Source of the DNA: Victivallaceae bacterium
GTDB taxonomy: Bacteria; Verrucomicrobiota; Lentisphaeria; Victivallales; Victivallaceae
Direction of reading: 5' to 3'
Length of the DNA stretch: 64,000 bases
NCBI GenBank assembly: GCA_028709805.1
Contig: JAQUTL010000002.1
Span: 62,001-126,000, forward strand
Part shown: in pieces, positions 34,836 to 42,671 of the stretch
Numbering within the stretch: the first letter of the stretch is position 1
How the letters are laid out: each line of letters starts with the position of its first letter
Program-made: the position numbers and the translations under genes
The notes under the pieces: model-generated
Told to the model about the DNA's origin: nothing
What the model saw: only the letters and a program-made list of their open reading frames with translations
Database searches by the model: none

Positions 34836-36200
34836 ATGAGAAACATCAATATCATCTGGACGTTTTTCGCGTCGGTTCTGTTGTCCGGCGCGGAGATAAC
34901 GGTGCTGCACACCACCGACACCCACGGCGCACTGTCGGCGACGCCGGAGACCGCTTCGGTGTTCGCCGCCAATACGGTTCCCGGGAAAACGTTGATTATC
35001 GACTGCGGCGATTTGATTCAGGGCACTTATGACGCGCAGACTGACCGCGGTGCGGCGGCGGTGGCCGCGTTGAACGCGCTGGGATTCGACGTGTGGACGG
35101 CCGGTAATCACGATCTGGACTTCGGACTTGAGACGTATCTGTCCCGGGTGAAGGAGTTTCGCGGCGCGGCCTTGGCCGGGAATTGGAAATTGAACGGCAA
35201 GCCGTCCGCCGCTTGGCGGATGTTTGAGTTTGACGGTGTGAAAGTCGCGGTGATCGGCATGGGGCGCGAGGATCAGAACGTGCGGTCATACCATCCCGGA
35301 TTCAGCGTAGACTGCGAATCGGAAGCGGCGGCGTTGGCCCGGATCGTGCCGGAGGTTAAGGCGGCTGGCGCTGCGGTAATCATTTTGGCGCGGCACGCGG
35401 GGAATTATGACCGGACCGGGAGCCTTTGGGCGCTTGCCGCACAGTTTCCGGACATCGATCTGGTGCTGGGCGGCCATACGCATCAGGAAGAGCCGGGGGA
35501 GGCGTCGGCCAATGTTTTTTACGCGCAGGCGGGGAGTCATGCCGGGTGGCTTGGCGTGGTCAGAATCGAGGTTGACGATGCGTCCGGCCGGGTGACGCAG
35601 ATTTCCGGGCGTCTGGTCGGATTGCCGGCGGCGCCGCCGGTGACGGACGAGTCGAAACTTGTTGTTGAATTGCCGACCCGGCTGATAACTCCGGTTCGGC
35701 GCACTGCGAACAATCTTCTATGCTGGACCGCGGCGGCGGCGATGCGCGATCTGACCGGAGCGGACGCGGCGTTCTATGGCGGACGCGCCGGCGGCTTGGA
35801 TTATCCGGCGCGGGTGACGGAGCGGGTGTTGTTCGGGATGTTTCCCTACAGTGATGAAGTCGGAGTTGCGGAGCTGACCGGCGCGGAATTGACGGCGGTG
35901 CTTCAGGAGCATTTGAACGAGTTTGGCGACGCGCCGTATTCGCTGAGTGTGGACGGGGTGCGGGTTATGGCTGACGGCGAGTTGAAAATAACGCAGATAT
36001 TTCCGATCCGGGAGAAATATGTTGTTGCGTTTACGAGTTTTGCCGCGATTGGCGCGAACGGCAAATTTTCGCCGGTCACGGGGTTTCGGTCAACCGGAGT
36101 GTCGCTGCGCGACGCGGTGGGGCGTTATCTCGCCGCCGGAAAATTTTGTCCGGCGACCGGCTGGCTTGAAATGAAAAAGCAAAAAAACACAAAAAAGTAG
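34836..36200 (+). CDS. exported 5'-nucleotidase/UshA-like metallophosphatase
   Basis: About 454 residues. A short hydrophobic N-terminus (INIIWTFFASVLLSGA) acts as signal peptide. The metallophosphatase motifs follow: LHTTDTHGAL, DCGDLIQGTYD, TAGNHDLDFG and VLGGHTHQEEPG. The C-terminal 5'-nucleotidase domain starts near VELPTRLITPVRR and has AFYGGRAGG. Such enzymes dephosphorylate nucleotides, UDP-sugars or 2',3'-cyclic nucleotides in the periplasm. ATG 34836 is preferred because it starts the signal; ATG 34806 is in frame. Neither has a strong ribosome site. The coding region is somewhat less GC-biased at its 5' end. Confidence 0.85.
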   Translation: MRNINIIWTFFASVLLSGAEITVLHTTDTHGALSATPETASVFAANTVPGKTLIIDCGDLIQGTYDAQTDRGAAAVAALNALGFDVWTAGNHDLDFGLETYLSRVKEFRGAALAGNWKLNGKPSAAWRMFEFDGVKVAVIGMGREDQNVRSYHPGFSVDCESEAAALARIVPEVKAAGAAVIILARHAGNYDRTGSLWALAAQFPDIDLVLGGHTHQEEPGEASANVFYAQAGSHAGWLGVVRIEVDDASGRVTQISGRLVGLPAAPPVTDESKLVVELPTRLITPVRRTANNLLCWTAAAAMRDLTGADAAFYGGRAGGLDYPARVTERVLFGMFPYSDEVGVAELTGAELTAVLQEHLNEFGDAPYSLSVDGVRVMADGELKITQIFPIREKYVVAFTSFAAIGANGKFSPVTGFRSTGVSLRDAVGRYLAAGKFCPATGWLEMKKQKNTKK

Positions 36201-36262
36201 TATTTTGAACTTGATGAATCAAAAAAACGGGCTATGTTAATAGCAACACGCATCATTGGTGC

Positions 36263-36352
36263 GGAGAGGTGGCTGAGTGGTCGAAAGCAACGGTTTGCTA
36301 AACCGTCGTAGGGGTAACTCTACCGCGAGTTCAAATCTCGCCCTCTCCGCCA
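36263..36352 (+). tRNA. tRNA-Ser (anticodon GCU)
   Basis: A 90-nt class II tRNA. The acceptor stem GGAGAGG pairs with CCTCTCC, discriminator G, and CCA is encoded (36350-36352). The anticodon arm is ACGGT-TTGCTAA-ACCGT with anticodon GCT at 36297-36299. A long variable arm follows, and the T arm GAGTTCAAATCTC-type segment is intact. It reads AGC/AGU codons. Confidence 0.96.
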
Positions 36353-36997
36353 TTTTTGTATACAGCGTTCAGCAGCAAGCGGATACAAGTCGGTAGGCAC
36401 AAAGCCTGATACAATCTTGATATCGGAACAGTATTCCCAAAGTAAACAAGGCGGAGTCTATTATATTGGCTTCTTCGACGATCCTTGACATAACCCACAG
36501 CTCCTTTACGCTTTATTAGAGGTATTTTGTCAAGCGTTTATTTGCAGATAAACCGTAATCTTTTAAGATTTTAGGCGTGACGATCCACAAAAATTGCTCA
36601 GTCGTACTCCTCTATTCGCTGTCATAAAGCCATTGCCATAGCCAATCAAATCGTTTTTCTTCGTTTCTCCGCTCAATATGCGGGAACGTTTTTTTGGGGG
36701 ATGTTTGTATTTCAGGTTTTCCGAATTCCGAAACGACCGGGGAAGTCAAAAATTCCCGTCTTTTATAGTGCGTTTCATACGGGATATTCGGATGCGTAAA
36801 AAAAGCGGAAATAGTGGGGCTTTTCTGTGTGACTGCCGTCCAGCGTCGAAAAGGCGCGGGATTTTTTTTTATGAAATATTTCGGTGAGGTGGAACGGCTG
36901 TGTTATCTTGTGTGGCCGTTGTGTGTTTTTGAGGGTTAATCCACCCATGTTTTCTGTTGTGCAGGGAAGTCCACTTTTATCGGTTTTTAGGGCAAAC
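36353..36997. other. gene-free AT-richer gap between two convergent tRNA genes
   Basis: About 645 bp with no convincing gene. Base composition is visibly more AT-rich than the flanks and there are several short stops in every frame. One plus-strand frame (36360-36488) reads through about 40 codons, including PDTILISEQYSQSKQGGVYY, before TGA. It could be a remnant of a gene but has no start or recognisable family. Poly-T tracts occur at 36689-36695 and 36862-36870. I find no terminal inverted repeats or copies of the tRNA 3' ends. Confidence 0.55.
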
Positions 36998-37074
36998 TGG
37001 TGGGCGGTGGGGGACTCGAACCCTCGACAACTTGGGTGTAAACCAAGTACTCTAACCAACTGAGTTAACCGCCC
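36998..37074 (-). tRNA. tRNA-Val (anticodon UAC)
   Basis: A 77-nt tRNA on the minus strand, with the acceptor GGGCGGT paired to ACCGCCC, discriminator A and encoded CCA (36998-37000). The anticodon arm is CTTGG-TTTACAC-CCAAG giving anticodon TAC; the D arm (AACTCAGTTGGTTAGAGT) and T arm (GAGGGTTCGAGTCCCCC) are canonical. It faces tRNA-Ser. Confidence 0.96.
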
Positions 37075-37120
37075 GGAACGGACACGCGTTTAATATACAC
37101 ACATGTCCGCTTTTTACAAG

Positions 37121-37906
37121 CTATTTCCCAAGCTTTTTGAGAATCATACCGGCAACTTTCCGGCCGGACATCAGCATGCCGCCAAAAATCGGCCCCATCC
37201 GATATCCACCGGAAACATTGTTCGCACTCATGCCGCAGGCAAACAGTCCGGGATAATACTCCTTGGTGTTGTCTATCGTCGAAGCCTCGCCGGAGTCCAC
37301 CCACATCGGCTTCTCGCCAAGTATCTTTCCACTCGACGTGTCCAGCGCAATCCCGGCTTTTTCCGTCGCCAGATGCATGATCTCGCTCGGATGTCCGGTG
37401 CCGTCCAATACCGCTTTCGCCAAGACCGTCAGCGGGTCAACGTGCATGCCCAGTCGTTCCACCGGAGTCCAGTTTATCACCAGGCCGCCGACTTCATTGT
37501 TCTTGAACACAATGTCTTCAACACTCATGGAATTGAAAATCATCGCTCCGGAGTGAACCGCGCCGTAAATCAGGCCGGACGCCATCTCCACCGAGTCCAG
37601 TGTGTAGTAGCCTTTGTGGCCGGCAATCTCGCGATGGGCGATGCCGAAATCGTCAAGTATCCCCACCGCGTCCTCCTGCACTACGACCTCGTTGAACAGC
37701 ATGCCGCCGCCCCAGGTGCCGCCGCCCGGCGCCAGTTTGCGTTCAAACAGCGCAACTTTCACCCCGGCCTTCGCCATGTCGTGCGCCGCCACCAGCGCCG
37801 ACGGACCGCCGCCGACAATCGCAACGTCAACATTCAACCCCGCAAGCAGTTTATCGTGAAACGAGCTGACGATGGCATGAGAAATCACATTTTCAATCGT
37901 AGACAT
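37121..37906 (-). CDS. thi4: THI4-family thiazole synthase, sulfide-dependent type
   Basis: A 261-residue enzyme making the thiamine thiazole precursor from NAD and glycine. It has the dinucleotide site [36 protein letters not shown] and the C-terminal [26 protein letters not shown]. At the position of the sulfur-donating Cys of yeast THI4 it has His155 (GMHVDPL). Archaeal relatives with His there are catalytic and use free sulfide with iron instead of sacrificing a Cys. No other thi gene is adjacent. No TPP riboswitch fits in its short leader; a palindrome in the promoter region may be the control site. Confidence 0.9.
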   Translation of the reverse strand: MSTIENVISHAIVSSFHDKLLAGLNVDVAIVGGGPSALVAAHDMAKAGVKVALFERKLAPGGGTWGGGMLFNEVVVQEDAVGILDDFGIAHREIAGHKGYYTLDSVEMASGLIYGAVHSGAMIFNSMSVEDIVFKNNEVGGLVINWTPVERLGMHVDPLTVLAKAVLDGTGHPSEIMHLATEKAGIALDTSSGKILGEKPMWVDSGEASTIDNTKEYYPGLFACGMSANNVSGGYRMGPIFGGMLMSGRKVAGMILKKLGK

Positions 37907-37908
37907 AT

Positions 37909-37959
37909 TGTCGCATCCTCTCTATAGTTGATTGAGATTATTTAATATACCATGCGACA
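37909..37959 (-). repeat. 8-bp palindromic pair flanking the thi4 promoter/leader
   Basis: TGTCGCAT at 37909-37916 and ATGCGACA at 37952-37959 are exact reverse complements, 35 bp apart. On the gene strand one half lies in the promoter spacer and the other between the start codon and the purine-rich ribosome site. It could be paired repressor half-sites or an RNA hairpin near the start. Confidence 0.5.
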
Positions 37960-37972
37960 GAATGAAAAACAA
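37944..37972 (-). promoter_or_regulatory. candidate thi4 promoter
   Basis: On the minus strand TTGTTT (37967-37972), 17-bp spacer, TATATT (37944-37949). The spacer contains one half of the palindrome at 37952-37959. The predicted leader is only about 35 nt, too short for a riboswitch. Confidence 0.45.
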
Positions 37973-37977
37973 GCATT

Positions 37978-40521
37978 TCACTCGGCCGTTGAGACGTTGC
38001 GGCCAAGGAATCCGCGGTATTTTTCCGACAGATCGGATATCGCCCTGATATAATATTTTATCTGTTCGCGATTGGCGCAGATGCTTACCGCTCCGGCGGT
38101 TCCGCCGTCCGCGGTCGGCACGGTCAGATTACCGATCGCCATAAAACCTTTGAGCTGGAGGTCGCTCAGCGGACTGACAAAGATTTCCGCATTTTTCAGT
38201 ATCGACAGCCCCATCGTTCCCAGTATGTCGGCCGAGGCCGCCGGCATCAGATAGCGGGCGGTGTAATAAAATATCGGGTGGATCATTGAATAAAGCTCAA
38301 GCAGTTCGTAACTTTCGCTGCGCCCCTGCCGGGTTGCGCAGATCATGCGGTTGAACTCCCGCTGAAAACGGATGAACGATTCCAGTGGGCGCCCTTCGTT
38401 CCAGTATTTTGACGGCCGGATGAACACCAGCGACAGTTCGCGCTCTTGCGACGGATCGTCCGGAGCCGTCAGATCCACCGGAAACAAAAACTTGTTGTCC
38501 CGGAAATATTCGTGCTGCATCATTCCCCAGATGATCATGCCGGCAACGGTGGCGGCGCCTTCCATCCGGGTGGCGTACTGCCGGTTCAGCTCGCGGCGCA
38601 GGGCAAGCAGCGGTTCAAAGTTGACGAAAAGTCTGGCCCGGAATATGCGGTCGCCGCAGTAGATTACCTCCGGGCGCGCTTCCTGACTGGTCAGCGCCGG
38701 ATAACTTATTTCACCGGCTGTTCCCCATTCCTGTTTGAGCTTTTCCAGTATTTCCTGCATCGGCATGCCGTCGACCGGAACGTGGTGATACTGGAACCAC
38801 AGGTCGGTTTCGGAGAGGTCGGCGGTGAAGCGGCAGAAGATGTTCAGCAGCCCCCAGCCGGGATGTTTGTGTTTTTTCAGATCCGGCGTGCGGAGGCGTT
38901 TCCGCAGCGACTCGTCACAGTTGAAATCGAAATGGATGAAGGTGGCGGTCATGGTGCGGTCAAGCAGCATTTTCAGCTCCATGCGGGCCGGGACGCCGAT
39001 ATTTTTGATCCGGCCGGCCCAGAATTTCATGCGCAGAAAGAGTTCCTGCGGCCGAACCCGGTCCGAGCGGCTGCGCAGCGCGTTGTATTCCTGGACAAAG
39101 CGGTTCATCGTCCGTTCGATCATTTCCGGCGTCAGCGCCTGAAAACCCTGCTGCCGCGGGTCGAAAAACGGAATCAGGCGGACGATGCGCCCGTCTTCGT
39201 CGTAGTCGGCCTCCACCACGTCGATAAAAAACACCCGCCGTCTTTTCAGTTTCATCACGCCGGGCTCTACCGCCCAGTAGTAGCTGCCCTGATTGCACAG
39301 GAAGCTGCTCAGCTTGCGGATCAGCTGTTTTTTCGCCTCTTCGCCGTCGGCCGGCGGCATATAGGCGTTGTAGTAGCGCAGTCTGAACGTGCCGAGCAGA
39401 AATTTTGAATATTCGTTGCGCAGGAATATGCCGGTGGCGGCCCGCCAGCCGTTTTCCTCTGCCCGCATCCCGAATTTTTTCAGCATCTGGAGCAGTTTGA
39501 TGAACAGAAATACCACCGTGGTGCCGACCGTCCAGTGATCGACCAGGCGGCTCATGGTCAGCTTCGGCCGCCTCAACAGTTCGGTTGCGTCGCTGTGCCG
39601 GCGTGTTTTTGCTCCGGCGGTGACCGCCGGAGCGCTCTCCAGCTCAACCACGGTTTTGTCGTAATCGAATCCGGCGGTTGTGTTGTCGGAGAATCCGGCC
39701 AGCAGTCCGGCGGTGACCGCCGGCGCCTCAAGGTGCGGCGTATGTCCGCACTCCTTCAGTATTCTCACGGTTGAGTTGGCCAGCAGTCGGTGAAAGGCAA
39801 ACGCGTCCCCGGAGTCGGTCACGATGTCTTTTCCGCCCCAGAGCAGCAGCACCGGGACGGCGATATTGCCGAGTTCGCGTTGAAATTCGATGGGGTCCGG
39901 CTGTTTGAACTGTTTTGCCGCCGTTGCCAGAAAGTCGATCGTCGCCGGATCGGAGAGCGCGGCGGCACCGCGCGCGATCATTTCATCGGTGATTTTCCCG
40001 GGGTCGGCAAAGGTCAGGCGCAACAGCGCATACGCGGTGACTGCCGGATTCTTATGCCGGGTCAGCAGCTCTGGCAGTCCGGCCACCGGCGCCGGCACGT
40101 TCCGGCAGAGTCCGGAGCTGTTGATCAGTACCAGCCGACGCACCAGCGGGCTGATTTTTTCCGACTGCATCGCCAGCAGCGCCGTTTCGCCGCCGGTGAA
40201 GTGGCCGACGACGGTGAGGTCGTGCAGCCGCAGCGCCCGGATGAACTCCTGAAGCACGGCCGCATGGTATTGAACGGTGAATTCGGAGCCGTCCGTTGTC
40301 TCGGTTCGCCCGAATTCGGAGAAGTTAGGCGCAATGATGCGGAAGTCGTCCGGCAGTTCTTGGAACAGCGGCACAAAGCATGTCCAGCCGGACGGCGTCA
40401 GACCGTGGACGAACAGAATTGTATTTTTGTCCGCTCCGCCCGAATCGCAGTAATGGATTATTTGATTGCGGCCGCCGATTGATATAATCAGTTCCCGCCC
40501 GATCAGTTTTTCAATGTTCAT
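37978..40521 (-). CDS. alpha/beta-hydrolase fold fused to CoA-dependent acyltransferase-like domain
   Basis: 847 residues. Residues 1-270 form an alpha/beta hydrolase: oxyanion strand ILFVHGLTPSGW, elbow VVGHFTGGETAL, Asp in LLLWGGKDIVTDSG and His in CGHTPHLEAP. The elbow has Phe108 where the nucleophile Ser/Asp/Cys should be, so normal hydrolase chemistry is unlikely. From about residue 330 to the end is a second domain with WFQYHHVPVDGMPM; His579-His580-x3-Asp584-Gly585 is the HHxxxDG signature of chloramphenicol-acetyltransferase, condensation and wax-ester-synthase-like acyltransferases. ATG 40521 overlaps the TGA of the radical SAM gene. The function is unknown; transfer of an acyl group is a reasonable guess. 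Confidence 0.7.
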   Translation of the reverse strand: MNIEKLIGRELIISIGGRNQIIHYCDSGGADKNTILFVHGLTPSGWTCFVPLFQELPDDFRIIAPNFSEFGRTETTDGSEFTVQYHAAVLQEFIRALRLHDLTVVGHFTGGETALLAMQSEKISPLVRRLVLINSSGLCRNVPAPVAGLPELLTRHKNPAVTAYALLRLTFADPGKITDEMIARGAAALSDPATIDFLATAAKQFKQPDPIEFQRELGNIAVPVLLLWGGKDIVTDSGDAFAFHRLLANSTVRILKECGHTPHLEAPAVTAGLLAGFSDNTTAGFDYDKTVVELESAPAVTAGAKTRRHSDATELLRRPKLTMSRLVDHWTVGTTVVFLFIKLLQMLKKFGMRAEENGWRAATGIFLRNEYSKFLLGTFRLRYYNAYMPPADGEEAKKQLIRKLSSFLCNQGSYYWAVEPGVMKLKRRRVFFIDVVEADYDEDGRIVRLIPFFDPRQQGFQALTPEMIERTMNRFVQEYNALRSRSDRVRPQELFLRMKFWAGRIKNIGVPARMELKMLLDRTMTATFIHFDFNCDESLRKRLRTPDLKKHKHPGWGLLNIFCRFTADLSETDLWFQYHHVPVDGMPMQEILEKLKQEWGTAGEISYPALTSQEARPEVIYCGDRIFRARLFVNFEPLLALRRELNRQYATRMEGAATVAGMIIWGMMQHEYFRDNKFLFPVDLTAPDDPSQERELSLVFIRPSKYWNEGRPLESFIRFQREFNRMICATRQGRSESYELLELYSMIHPIFYYTARYLMPAASADILGTMGLSILKNAEIFVSPLSDLQLKGFMAIGNLTVPTADGGTAGAVSICANREQIKYYIRAISDLSEKYRGFLGRNVSTAE

Positions 40522-41402
40522 GAAATGCGCAGATTTCCGAGTTTGATCTGTTTTATTCCGGCGTCGGCGGCCAGGTCGCGGATTGCAAACAGCGTTTTCG
40601 CCGGCGTCGGCGGCAGTTCCATGCAGCGATGGGCGGGGTGGAAGGCTGAAAAGTGCAGGACAATTTCCGGGGAAAGCTCCGTTTTGACCCAATCGATGAA
40701 ATGCTTTATCGTTTCAAGATCGTCATTCAATGTGGGGATTATCAGCATGGTAAGTTCAAGATGTTTGCCAAGACTGAAAAAATATTTCACACTGTCAAGC
40801 ACTGCGGCGAGTTCGCCGCTGATGTTGCGGCGGTAAAAATCGGCGGAGAACCCCTTGACGTCAAAATTCGCCGCGTCGATATCGCGATAAAGCTCCGCCG
40901 CGGCCTCCAAGGTGACGTAGCCGTTGGTGACCAGTACGTTCTTCAATCCGGCCCGGTGTGCCGCCGCGGCGGCGTCAATCACAAATTCCGCGAACACCGC
41001 CGGCTCGTTGTAAGTATATGAGATTGAAGGGCAGCCGCGGTGGATCGCCGCTTTCGCCAGTTGTTCCGGGGGGTAGTACGGCGCGTCGGGAAATTCGCGG
41101 TAGTCGCCGCGGGAAAGCGTGTCGTTCTGACACCAGCGGCAGTCCAGATTGCAGCCGAAAGTACCGACCGAAAAAGTATTGGTTCCCGCCATCCAGTCGG
41201 CCAGCGGCTTTTTCTCGATCGGGTCAACATTCGCGGCAACTATTCTGCCGTAACTTGTGCTGAAAAACGTTCCGCCGACATTCCGGCGCACCCGGCAGAA
41301 GCCGTATTCTCCGTCGCGCACCCGGCAGCGGCGCGGGCAGAGGGCGCATTCACACTCGCCGGTATGCAGTTTCCGGTAGAAAGACGCTTCTTTGGGTTCC
41401 AT
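40518..41402 (-). CDS. amrS: AmmeMemoRadiSam-type radical SAM enzyme (AmrS/PflA-like)
   Basis: A 294-residue radical SAM protein. The N-terminal accessory Cys set is CECALCPRRCRVRDGEYGFC; the catalytic cluster motif is GCNLDCRWCQN with Cys84, Cys88 and Cys91. Later family segments are SYTYNEPAVFAEF, NVLVTNGY and HFSAFHPAHR. The layout matches the AmmeMemoRadiSam radical SAM member rather than true pyruvate formate-lyase activase. It ends shortly after KLGNLRIS, so the extra C-terminal segment of many homologues is missing. No AMMECR1 or Memo gene is in the window. It is coupled to the hydrolase-acyltransferase gene by ATGA. Confidence 0.8.
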   Translation of the reverse strand: MEPKEASFYRKLHTGECECALCPRRCRVRDGEYGFCRVRRNVGGTFFSTSYGRIVAANVDPIEKKPLADWMAGTNTFSVGTFGCNLDCRWCQNDTLSRGDYREFPDAPYYPPEQLAKAAIHRGCPSISYTYNEPAVFAEFVIDAAAAAHRAGLKNVLVTNGYVTLEAAAELYRDIDAANFDVKGFSADFYRRNISGELAAVLDSVKYFFSLGKHLELTMLIIPTLNDDLETIKHFIDWVKTELSPEIVLHFSAFHPAHRCMELPPTPAKTLFAIRDLAADAGIKQIKLGNLRIS

Positions 41403-41432
41403 AGGCTAGGTGTTTCCGTAAGCTGTTTGAAA

Positions 41433-41858
41433 TCAGTAAAAGGTTTTCATCGCTTCGGTGATCTGGTCGCGGTAGTCATTGACTTCGACTCCGACCAGCA
41501 TGAAGGAGCCGTACACCAATACCGGAAATTTCAGGCCGAGCGTCATTGCATAGCCGCGGCGCTTGAATTTTTCCAGATCCTCGGCCATCCGGTGGATGTT
41601 GATGTCGTATTTATAGACGCCGATCTCTTTGTCGTTGGCGATCTGAATGGCGCAGGCGCTTTCGGCTCCGTACACCGTCGGATTGATCGCCTGAACCTGC
41701 GTCACCGGAATGCCGCATTTCGTCAGATGGTCGGCCAGATCGAGCATTTGAAGGTGGTTGTTGCTTTTTTCGCCGCCGGAAAACACCGAACAGCCGGCCG
41801 CGAGCACGGTAATGACGGCGACGACGGCCGGGAAAATGATTTTCTTAAATATGCGCAT
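41433..41858 (-). CDS. small lipoprotein, unknown
   Basis: About 141 residues. The N-terminus MRIFKKIIFPAVVAVITVLAAGC is a lipoprotein signal with a clear lipobox. The mature part has mixed strands and helices (DLADHLTKCGIPVTQVQAINP, FPVLVYGSFMLVGVEVND). The start at 41858 places a GGAG upstream; earlier in-frame ATGs give a long non-signal extension. It sits between the zinc-ribbon gene and amrS on the same strand. I recognise no family. Confidence 0.7.
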   Translation of the reverse strand: MRIFKKIIFPAVVAVITVLAAGCSVFSGGEKSNNHLQMLDLADHLTKCGIPVTQVQAINPTVYGAESACAIQIANDKEIGVYKYDINIHRMAEDLEKFKRRGYAMTLGLKFPVLVYGSFMLVGVEVNDYRDQITEAMKTFY

Positions 41859-41883
41859 GATTCTGGCACTCTCCATTGAATGG

Positions 41884-42108
41884 TTAATGTTCGTGGTGGC
41901 AGCAGCAGGAGCCGCATTCGTGACTGCCGCTGTGTCCGCAACTTTCGGCGTTCCGGCAGTTGTCGCTTCCGCCGACGGCAAAGCCGGAGAACAGCCGCTT
42001 CACATTGTGACTTTGACAAGCCGGACAGCCGGTTTGTTCATCACTTGAACGGACTATCTTTTCAAATTTTTCGCCGCATTCGGCGCATTTATATTCAAAA
42101 ATCGGCAT
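41884..42108 (-). CDS. FmdB-family zinc ribbon protein
   Basis: A 74-residue protein. The N-terminal MPIFEYKCAECGEKFEK and following TGCPACQSHNVKRLFS give the CxxC...CxxC zinc ribbon of FmdB/regulatory proteins. A His/Cys-rich tail (CGHSGSHECGSCCCHHEH) adds possible metal ligands. FmdB-type proteins are small putative regulators or metal-binding scaffolds, with no firm general role. It is first in the minus-strand run that leads to amrS and diverges from the Nudix gene. Confidence 0.88.
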   Translation of the reverse strand: MPIFEYKCAECGEKFEKIVRSSDEQTGCPACQSHNVKRLFSGFAVGGSDNCRNAESCGHSGSHECGSCCCHHEH

Positions 42109-42191
42109 AATGACTTTCCCGCTGGTTGTTTATGTGCTATATTAAAAATAGACGTTCAAGCGGGGTTTGTCAATAAATTATTCGGAGATAT

Positions 42192-42587
42192 ATGTCAAAA
42201 ACAGTCAGGGTTGCCGCCGCGGTGATTGAGCGGGGAGGCGATGTGCTGGTGTGCAGCCGGCCGGCAGGCGACGCGATGTGCGGCAAATGGGAGTTTCCGG
42301 GTGGAAAACTGGAGGCCGGCGAAAGTTTTGCCGAGGCACTGCGCCGAGAACTTCGCGAGGAGCTTTCCATCGCGGATGCAACGGTGCTTGACACGCTCGG
42401 CTCCGCCGGATTTGTCCGGCCGGACAAAACGGTGACGATCAGTTTTCTGCGCTGCCGTCTGGCGGCGGGGCAGCCGATCGTTCCCGCCGAAGGGCAGCGG
42501 TTCCGCTGGGTAGGGCGGCGCGAATTGAGCCGGATCGACTTTTTGCCGGCCGATCGCGATTTTGTTCTCCGGTTGAGCGGCTTTTGA
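42192..42587 (+). CDS. mutT: MutT-like Nudix hydrolase (8-oxo-dGTP diphosphatase type)
   Basis: A 131-residue Nudix protein. The Nudix box runs from GGKLEAGESFAEAL to RRELREELSI; the Gly normally near its end is Ser here. The N-terminal VAAAVIERGGDVLVCSR and the C-terminal FRWVGRRELSRIDFLPADR fit the MutT subgroup, which removes oxidised nucleotides from the pool. It diverges from the FmdB-type gene. No operon partner follows closely. Confidence 0.85.
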   Translation: MSKTVRVAAAVIERGGDVLVCSRPAGDAMCGKWEFPGGKLEAGESFAEALRRELREELSIADATVLDTLGSAGFVRPDKTVTISFLRCRLAAGQPIVPAEGQRFRWVGRRELSRIDFLPADRDFVLRLSGF

Positions 42588-42671
42588 TTTGCATTTTCAG
42601 GTTTTCAATATTAAAGTAACCCGGTATAAACCAATCGGTTTGTTTCTGGAATCAAGACAGGGAGCGTAACC

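Noticed and set aside
36678-36887. Open frame of 69 codons in the tRNA gap
   Set aside because: No good ribosome site, no family and composition like the surrounding non-coding DNA.
36775-37059. Open frame on the minus strand ending in the gap
   Set aside because: Its first 20 codons are the tRNA-Val gene read as protein.
37907-37977. TPP riboswitch upstream of thi4
   Set aside because: The leader after the likely start site is about 35 nt and lacks the CUGAGA thi-box.
40518-41402. Pyruvate formate-lyase activating enzyme
   Set aside because: The N-terminal Cys-rich segment and the motif order fit AmmeMemoRadiSam enzymes, and no pyruvate formate-lyase gene is near.
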